From: an uncultured Collinsella sp.
GTDB lineage: Bacteria; Actinomycetota; Coriobacteriia; Coriobacteriales; Coriobacteriaceae
Direction: 5' to 3'
Assembly (NCBI GenBank): GCA_934654765.1
Contig: CAKUGX010000014.1
Location: 1-27,736, forward strand
Length of the DNA: 27,736 nucleotides
Position numbers and translations under genes: made by a program. Numbering within the stretch: position 1 is the first letter of the stretch; the number at the start of each line of letters is the position of its first letter. Of the stretch, positions 22,730-27,736 are shown piece by piece. Below the pieces are notes generated by a model, which ran no database searches, was not told the origin of the DNA, and was given only the letters and a program-made list of their open reading frames with translations.

Positions 22730-25507
22730 ATGGCACAGGAATTCACTTTTACCGTTAACGGCGTCGAGCGCACGACGACCCAAAACAAGCCGTTGCTGCG
22801 CTACCTGCGCGACGACCTGCATATTCACTCCGCCAAGGACGGCTGCTCCGAGGGCGCGTGCGGTACCTGCACCATCCATGTGGACGGTGCGGCTGTCAAG
22901 GCGTGCGTACTGACCACCGCCCTTGCCGCCGGCCGCAACATCGTGACCGTCGAGGGCCTGCCCGAGGACGTGCGCGAGGCCTTTGTGTACGCCTTTGGCG
23001 CCGTGGGCGCCGTGCAGTGCGGTTTTTGCATCCCCGGCATGGTCATGGCGGGTGCAGCGCTCATCGCCGAGGACCCCGAGCCTACCGAGGAGCAGATCAA
23101 GTACGCCATTCGCGGCAACGTCTGTCGCTGCACCGGCTACAAGAAGATTATCGAGGGCATTGCGCTGGCCGCTGCGGTGCTCCGCGGCGAAAAGCAGATC
23201 GACGAGGACCTGGAGCGCGGTGACGACTACGGCGTAGGCAAGCGCGCCTTCCGTATCGACGTGCGCAAGAAGGTGCTCGGCGAGGGCAAGTATCCCGACG
23301 ACATCGACGAGCTCGATCAGCCGGGTCTGACCTACGCCAGCGCCGTGCGCTCCAAGTATCCGCGCGCCCGCGTGCTCTCCATCGATACCTCCAAGGCCGA
23401 GGCCCTGCCCGGCGTGGTGGGCATTCTGCGCGCCGAGGACGTGCCGGTCAACCAAGTCGGCCACCTTATCCAGGACTGGGACGTCATGATCGCCCAGGGC
23501 GATATCACCCGCTGCGTGGGCGATGCCATCGTGCTGGTGGTTGCCGAGGACGAAGCGACGCTCGAGAAGGCCAAGAAGCTCGTAAAGATCGATTACGAGC
23601 CGCTGGAGCCCGTGCGCAACATTGTCGAGGCCAGGGCTGCCGACGCCCCGCGCCTGCACGACAGCTTCTTTGCCTTTGGCAACACGGTGGAGCTCAAGGA
23701 CAACGTGTGCCAGAGCCGCCATGTGACGCGCGGCGACGCCGCCAAGGCGTTGGCGGAGAGCGCGTTTACCGTGACGCAGCGCTTTACCACGCCCTTTACC
23801 GAGCATGCCTTCTTGGAGCCCGAGTGCGCCGTGGCCTTCCCGTATAAGAATGGCGTCAAGGTGCAGTCGACCGACCAGGGCGCCTACGACACGCGCAAAG
23901 AGTGCGCCCACATGTTTGGCTGGGACAACGAGCCCGAGCGCGTGGTCGTCGAGACCATGCTCGTGGGCGGCGGCTTTGGCGGCAAGGAGGACGTGTCCGT
24001 CCAGCACCTGGCCGCGCTTGCTGCCTATAAGCTCCAGCGTCCTGTGAAGTGCAAGCTCACCCGCGCCGAGTCGCTCGCGTTCCATCCCAAGCGCCACGCC
24101 ATGGACGGCACCTTTACGCTGGGTTGCGACGCCGAGGGCAACTTTACCGGTCTGGATTGCGAGATCAACTTTGACACCGGTGCCTACGCGTCGCTGTGCG
24201 GCCCGGTGCTCGAGCGCGCCTGCACGCATGCCGTCGGCCCCTACAAGTACCAGAACACCGACATCCGCGGTTTTGGCTACTACACCAACAACCCGCCGGC
24301 CGGCGCCTTCCGCGGCTTTGGCGTGTGCCAGTCCGAGTTTGCGCTCGAGAGCCTGATCGACCTGCTGGCCGAGAAGGTCGGGCTGGATCCGTGGGAGATC
24401 CGCTACAAGAACGCGATTGAGCCGGGCGAGGTGCTGCCTAACGGCCAGATTGCCGACTGCTCCACGGCGCTTAAGGAGACGCTGCTCGAGGTCAAGGATG
24501 CCTACTACGCGCATCCCGGCCACGCCGGCATTGCCTGCGCCATGAAGAACGCCGGTGTGGGCGTGGGCCTGCCCGATGCCGGTCGCTGCAAGATTCGCGT
24601 CGAGGGCGGCCGTGCCGTGGTCTATGCCGCCACGTCCGACATCGGCCAGGGCTGCAACACCGTCTTTTTGCAGGACGTTGCCGAGGCCTGCGGCCTGCCG
24701 CTGAGCTGCATTGCCAACGGCGAGTGCTCGACCGAAAACGCCCCCGACTCCGGCACCACGTCTGGTTCGCGTCAGACGGTCGTGACCGGCGAGGCCGTTC
24801 GCGGCGCCGCCTTCTTGCTGCGCGACGCCATGTTTGGTGTCGAGGCCGGCAAGCCCGCGCCTGCTGCCCCGGTTGCCGCCCATGGCGACGGCGTCAAGAT
24901 CGAGTACGACGACGGTCGCGCCTATCAGCTGCGCTCGCAGGAACTCGTCGCCGGCCAGGGCATGCATCCTCAGGACCCCGCGGCTGCCATCAAGGCGCTC
25001 GAGGGCTGCGAGTTTAGCTACGTGTACTTGGAGCCGACCGACAAGCTTGGCGCGGACGTGCCCAACCCCAAGAGCCATATCTGCTACGGCTTTGCCACGC
25101 ATGTGGTCATCCTGGACGACAACGGTCGCGTGAGCGAGGTCTATGCCGCGCACGATTCGGGCAAGGTGGTCAACCCCATCTCGATCCAGGGTCAGATCGA
25201 AGGCGGCGTGCTCATGGGCATGGGCTACGCGCTTACCGAGGACTGGCCGCTCAAGGACTGCGTGCCCCAGGCCAGGTACGGCACGCTCGGGCTGTTCCGT
25301 GCGCCCGAGATTCCGGATATCCACGCCATCTACGTTGAGAAGGACGAGCTGCTGCCCGTGGCATACGGCGGCAAGGGCATCGGCGAGATCGCCACGATCC
25401 CCACGGCACCTGCCGTGCAGAATGCCTACCGCGCGTTTGACGGCAAGCTGCGCCCGGATCTGCCCATGGTGGATACGCCCTACAGCCGCGTCCGCAACCG
25501 CGGGTAG
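22730..25507 (+). CDS. Se-dependent xanthine dehydrogenase-type molybdenum hydroxylase (XdhD-like, fused)
   Basis: This 925-residue protein fuses two parts of the xanthine dehydrogenase family. The N-terminal [2Fe-2S] domain has C39, C44, C47 and C59. The second [2Fe-2S] domain has C97, C100, C132 and C134. From about residue 170 the molybdopterin-binding large subunit follows (GGGFGGKEDVS, PPAGAFRGFGVCQSEFALE, IGQGCNT) and ends with YGGKGIGEIATIPTAP, holding the family's catalytic glutamate. The FAD domain is missing, as in the selenium-dependent hydroxylase group and E. coli XdhD. AAGGGA precedes the ATG. The expected reaction is hydroxylation of a purine or related heterocycle, with electrons leaving through the ferredoxin and YgfK. 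Maturation genes for selenium and molybdenum are not in this window. Confidence 0.9.
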   Translation: MAQEFTFTVNGVERTTTQNKPLLRYLRDDLHIHSAKDGCSEGACGTCTIHVDGAAVKACVLTTALAAGRNIVTVEGLPEDVREAFVYAFGAVGAVQCGFCIPGMVMAGAALIAEDPEPTEEQIKYAIRGNVCRCTGYKKIIEGIALAAAVLRGEKQIDEDLERGDDYGVGKRAFRIDVRKKVLGEGKYPDDIDELDQPGLTYASAVRSKYPRARVLSIDTSKAEALPGVVGILRAEDVPVNQVGHLIQDWDVMIAQGDITRCVGDAIVLVVAEDEATLEKAKKLVKIDYEPLEPVRNIVEARAADAPRLHDSFFAFGNTVELKDNVCQSRHVTRGDAAKALAESAFTVTQRFTTPFTEHAFLEPECAVAFPYKNGVKVQSTDQGAYDTRKECAHMFGWDNEPERVVVETMLVGGGFGGKEDVSVQHLAALAAYKLQRPVKCKLTRAESLAFHPKRHAMDGTFTLGCDAEGNFTGLDCEINFDTGAYASLCGPVLERACTHAVGPYKYQNTDIRGFGYYTNNPPAGAFRGFGVCQSEFALESLIDLLAEKVGLDPWEIRYKNAIEPGEVLPNGQIADCSTALKETLLEVKDAYYAHPGHAGIACAMKNAGVGVGLPDAGRCKIRVEGGRAVVYAATSDIGQGCNTVFLQDVAEACGLPLSCIANGECSTENAPDSGTTSGSRQTVVTGEAVRGAAFLLRDAMFGVEAGKPAPAAPVAAHGDGVKIEYDDGRAYQLRSQELVAGQGMHPQDPAAAIKALEGCEFSYVYLEPTDKLGADVPNPKSHICYGFATHVVILDDNGRVSEVYAAHDSGKVVNPISIQGQIEGGVLMGMGYALTEDWPLKDCVPQARYGTLGLFRAPEIPDIHAIYVEKDELLPVAYGGKGIGEIATIPTAPAVQNAYRAFDGKLRPDLPMVDTPYSRVRNRG

Positions 25508-25575
25508 GGTAGGGCGCGGACAGCCATTGCTGACTGCCGTCTGCGCTTGCCATCAACTGTATAGGCTGCGCCTTT

Positions 25576-25611
25576 GGCCCCAGCTCCATCGTGAGCCGGG
25601 GCCTTTTGTTT
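25576..25611 (+). terminator. Terminator of the purine cluster
   Basis: GGCCCC (25576-25581) pairs with GGGGCC (25598-25603), extended inside by GC/GC, and is followed by TTTTGTTTG. It lies 68 bp after the hydroxylase stop codon and closes the operon. Confidence 0.85.
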
Positions 25612-25628
25612 GGAGCGCCTCCGCATAC

Positions 25629-26030
25629 GGAAGCTGCGTCCCGGATTTGGCGCTCAGAACGGGATGTGCTTTCCTTTTTGGGCCCTCGGCGGAAACTACG
25701 TCCCGGAATCCAGCCCCGGAGTGGGATGCGCTTTCCGGATTGGCCCTCAACCGGAAGCTGTGTCCCGGAATCATGCCTCAGAATGGGATGCGTTTTCCGC
25801 TGGCCGGTCGTTTGGAAAGCGCATCCCAGTTTGAGTGTTTATTCCGGGATACGGTTTCCGCTGAAGGACTCAACCGGAAAGCCTGTCCAGCTCTGAGACG
25901 GGATTCCGGGACACGCTTTCCGCCAGGCCCGCCATCCGGAAAGTGCATCCCGTTTTGAGCGTCCAGGCTAGGATGCGCTTTCCGTTGGCGTGGTCGTTGG
26001 GAAAACGCGGCCCAGATAGGGGGATGCGAT
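25629..26030. repeat. 62-bp hairpin repeat array 1 (six full units plus a partial)
   Basis: Units begin at 25629, 25691, 25753, 25814, 25876, 25938 and 26000, a period of 62 bp (once 61). Each full unit is a 14-mer GGAA-N6-TCCC-like, a loop of 18 bases, an inverted 14-mer GGGA-N6-TTCC-like, and a 16-base spacer. The arms pair imperfectly because the central six bases vary between copies. Loops of units 1-3 contain CTCAGAAC/T-like words (degraded in unit 2, CCCGGAGT), while units 4-6 carry the reverse complement (TTTGAG, TCTGAG), so the array inverts at about 25806. The seventh unit is truncated. Open frames across it are accidental: 62 is not a multiple of three and the frame content shifts. 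This fills the gene-free stretch 25508-26055 together with the terminator. Confidence 0.9.
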
Positions 26031-26055
26031 CTGGCGATGCGTGGCCTAGCAGCTC

Positions 26056-27054
26056 CTACAGGTCTACCTCGTTGAGCCATGTCGGCAGCGTGGTCTGTCG
26101 GATGCCTGCCGTCTGCAGCTTTTTGGCGAGCATTCCTGCCGAGCGGACCTCGTTCATGGTAAAGCGCAGCAGAGGGTGACCGTAGAGCGATAGGTGCGCC
26201 TCGCGCTGTCGTTCGGCAACGAGCGCTTCGGCGGTGGTGCGTCCGGCCAGCATGGTCTGGTTGGTATATTTGATGAGCCCGTCGAGCTCGCCCAGCGTGA
26301 GTTCCCGCGCCTGGCGCTCCCAGGCAAAGTCCGTTCGTATGGGCTTGGCCGAATTGAAGGGGTCCGTCAGCTCGTATTGAAGCCAATCGGGCGCAAAGCC
26401 CGTCCCGATCATGATGGCTCGGGCGACCGATTCCCCGCCGCTCTCGGCGCGGGCGTCGGCATATCGAAGCGTTGTGAGAGCCGTACGAATCGCGCGACCA
26501 TTGCGGGCAGTTGCTCGTTGCTCGACGGCCTCCATCAGCTGTTCCCGCACAAGGACGAGCTTTGAGATCGCCGAATCGGCAATGGGCATACCGTCGGCAA
26601 AACCGGTCTGCAACAGGCAATCTGTGACCGTTTGGATAGGCGGCGTTACCGATATGCCGGCTCTGCGTATTGCTCCGGTCGGCTCAATCTGGTGCCGCTG
26701 AATATGTGCGCCCGGGCGAGCCGACGGCTTTGTCGAGCTGCAGACATGCACGACATTCAGGTGTCGCCACGAGACCTCGAGCCCCAGCAGACAGGCGGCC
26801 GAAAACGAGCAGAACGTCCAATCGGGGTGGATGATCGCAAGGGCGCGGAGGATTTCGCAATGGCGTTGCGCTCGGTTGAGTTCATCCCAGCGCGTTTTTC
26901 GCGCAAACAACCCCGGCATGGGCGAGACAACCGTGCCGCCGGTGCGCCGAAGGAGCGCTTTTCGGATCGCCGTGCTCGGGGGAATCAGACAGCGCCCCTC
27001 TTGTTCGGCTTGAGTGAGCAGTTGGTCGATGAGCTGGTTATTGCAATGGGTCAT
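26056..27054 (-). CDS. AbiEi-like protein with nuclease-fold C-terminal domain
   Basis: This 332-residue protein resembles actinobacterial proteins annotated as AbiEi-family antitoxin-like or DUF559-type. The N-terminal half has a helical, DNA-binding-like part followed by SFSAACLLGLEVSW and a beta-rich region, as in AbiEi-type regulators. The C-terminal half contains ESGGESVARAI, then RTDFAW (D242) and GELDGLIKY (E256, D258, K262), the pattern of the Vsr/DUF559 endonuclease-like fold. The start at 27054 is supported by AAAGGAGG. No AbiEii toxin gene lies beside it, so it is an orphan or works in another way. It is enclosed by the two 62-bp repeat arrays. Its function is unknown; DNA binding is the best guess. 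Confidence 0.75.
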   Translation of the reverse strand: MTHCNNQLIDQLLTQAEQEGRCLIPPSTAIRKALLRRTGGTVVSPMPGLFARKTRWDELNRAQRHCEILRALAIIHPDWTFCSFSAACLLGLEVSWRHLNVVHVCSSTKPSARPGAHIQRHQIEPTGAIRRAGISVTPPIQTVTDCLLQTGFADGMPIADSAISKLVLVREQLMEAVEQRATARNGRAIRTALTTLRYADARAESGGESVARAIMIGTGFAPDWLQYELTDPFNSAKPIRTDFAWERQARELTLGELDGLIKYTNQTMLAGRTTAEALVAERQREAHLSLYGHPLLRFTMNEVRSAGMLAKKLQTAGIRQTTLPTWLNEVDL

Positions 27055-27109
27055 GAGCTACCGCCTCCTTTTGGGTAGCAAAAACGTATCAGCTGGAACT
27101 TGCCGCTCA

Positions 27110-27131
27110 GCTGACCAAAAGCTGACCAAAA
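27110..27131. promoter_or_regulatory. Tandem 11-bp repeat upstream of the AbiEi-like gene
   Basis: GCTGACCAAAA occurs twice without a gap (27110-27120 and 27121-27131), 56-77 bp before the start codon of the minus-strand gene. It is a candidate binding site in its promoter region, perhaps for autoregulation. No clear -35/-10 pair is visible. The gene-free stretch 27055-27350 is less GC-rich and shows nothing else I can identify. Confidence 0.45.
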
Positions 27132-27350
27132 TCTAACCATGCAGGTAGATGACCTGCTTTTGGCGACATATTTCTTGTTTGAATCGGTGGGCGGTAATCG
27201 GCGACCGTGAACGGTAGCTGGATATGAAGTCTTGGTAAGTTTCGGGACGTGTACTTTTTGAAAAAGAGCATTCTATCTGCTGTTTTGTGTTTCTGGATCG
27301 CATATTTGAAGGCATGTGATAAGGGCGGCGGACTGTCGCCTTGTATCTGC

Positions 27351-27643
27351 GGAAACTGTGACCCGGAATTGCCACTCGGAATGGGACGTGCTTTCCGGAT
27401 CGCCCTTCAAGCGGAAGCTACATCCCAGATTTCGGCCTCAGAGTGGGATGCCGTTTCCAGATCGGGCCTCAAACGGAAATTGCATCCCGGAACGAGCCCT
27501 CAGAGCGGGATGAACTTTCCCAACGGGCCGCATGCGGAAGCTGTGTCCCGGAATTGTCGCTCAGAACGGGACACGCTTTCCGGATGGGATGCTTGGCGGA
27601 AACTACGGCCCAGTTTTTGGCTCCAGAACGGGATACATTTTCC
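27351..27643. repeat. 62-bp hairpin repeat array 2 (five units)
   Basis: Units begin at 27351, 27413, 27475, 27536 and 27598, again a 62-bp period with one 61. Arms, 18-base loops (CTCGGAAT, CTCAGAGT, CTCAGAGC, CTCAGAAC, CCAGAAC at their ends) and 16-base spacers correspond to units 1-3 of array 1, all in one orientation. Sequence between copies differs at many positions, yet spacing is kept, which points to selection on geometry or to an old expansion. Confidence 0.9.
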
Positions 27644-27659
27644 GGAACGGTCCACGTGC

Positions 27660-27680
27660 GGGGGTGTACCGCCCCTTTTC
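27660..27680 (+). terminator. Possible terminator after array 2
   Basis: GGGG (27660-27664 region) pairs with CCCC (27673-27676), followed by TTTT. After it an AT-rich stretch reaches the window end with TATAAT at 27729-27734, a perfect -10 box without a clear -35; a gene may start just beyond the window. Confidence 0.4.
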
Positions 27681-27736
27681 GTGCTCCGCTTATCGAATTA
27701 CGTTATAGCTAGACATATTATAGGAAGGTATAATAT

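Noticed and set aside
25143..25958. Long open frame of 271 codons running from the hydroxylase gene through array 1
   Set aside because: Its first part is an out-of-frame shadow of the hydroxylase gene and the rest crosses 62-bp repeats; there is no ribosome site and the peptide has no family features.
27133..27375. Minus-strand open frame of 80 codons between the AbiEi-like gene and array 2
   Set aside because: No ribosome site, no recognisable family, and its first part lies in a repeat unit; kept as unexplained intergenic DNA.
25629..27643. CRISPR array
   Set aside because: Units are imperfect, the 14-mers alternate in orientation, spacers are only 16-18 bases and are similar to each other, and no cas gene is present.

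Overview
The window looks like chromosome of a gut actinobacterium of the class Coriobacteriia, with Collinsella or a close relative the best guess. The grounds are high GC, strong AGGAGG-type ribosome sites, a mannose-family PTS with a LevR-type regulator, and an anaerobic selenium/molybdenum purine cluster typical of gut anaerobes. The genus is inference; no rRNA or marker gene is present.

Region 1 (1-8.9 kb) is a sugar-uptake locus between relics of mobile DNA. A minus-strand IS3-type transposase fragment abuts the last third of an MTA/SAH nucleosidase gene. Next come a 913-residue LevR-like regulator, PTS subunits IIB, IIC, IID and IIA, a GH172 (DUF2961) glycosidase and a ROK-family fructokinase. 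The likely scheme is PTS uptake of a fructose-type oligosaccharide, cleavage in the cytoplasm, and phosphorylation of the free sugar. The locus ends at a degV fragment truncated by an IS200/IS605 relic, then short repeats and an orphan terminator.

Region 2 (9-15.9 kb) holds a Gfo/Idh/MocA oxidoreductase with a DeoR regulator, then on the minus strand a U32-family protein (RlhA-like) paired with an RluA-type pseudouridine synthase, then RidA, then a YheO-type regulator on the minus strand. Most convergent ends carry strong hairpin terminators.

Region 3 (16-25.5 kb) is a purine/selenium-molybdenum hydroxylase cluster: an NCS2 purine permease, SsnA, YgfK, a four-cluster RnfB-like ferredoxin, and a fused [2Fe-2S]-molybdopterin hydroxylase of the Se-dependent XDH/XdhD type. 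The permease promoter carries a Fur-box-like sequence. The gap before ssnA can fold into several hairpins including a three-way junction, and the gap before ygfK also holds strong hairpins.

Region 4 (25.5-27.7 kb) has one gene, an AbiEi-like protein with a nuclease-fold C-terminus, flanked by two arrays of a 62-bp repeat. Each unit contains two quasi-palindromic 14-mers (GGRA-N6-TYCC) spaced alternately 32 and 30 bp, about three helical turns. The first array flips orientation in its middle. This is the least explained feature of the window.
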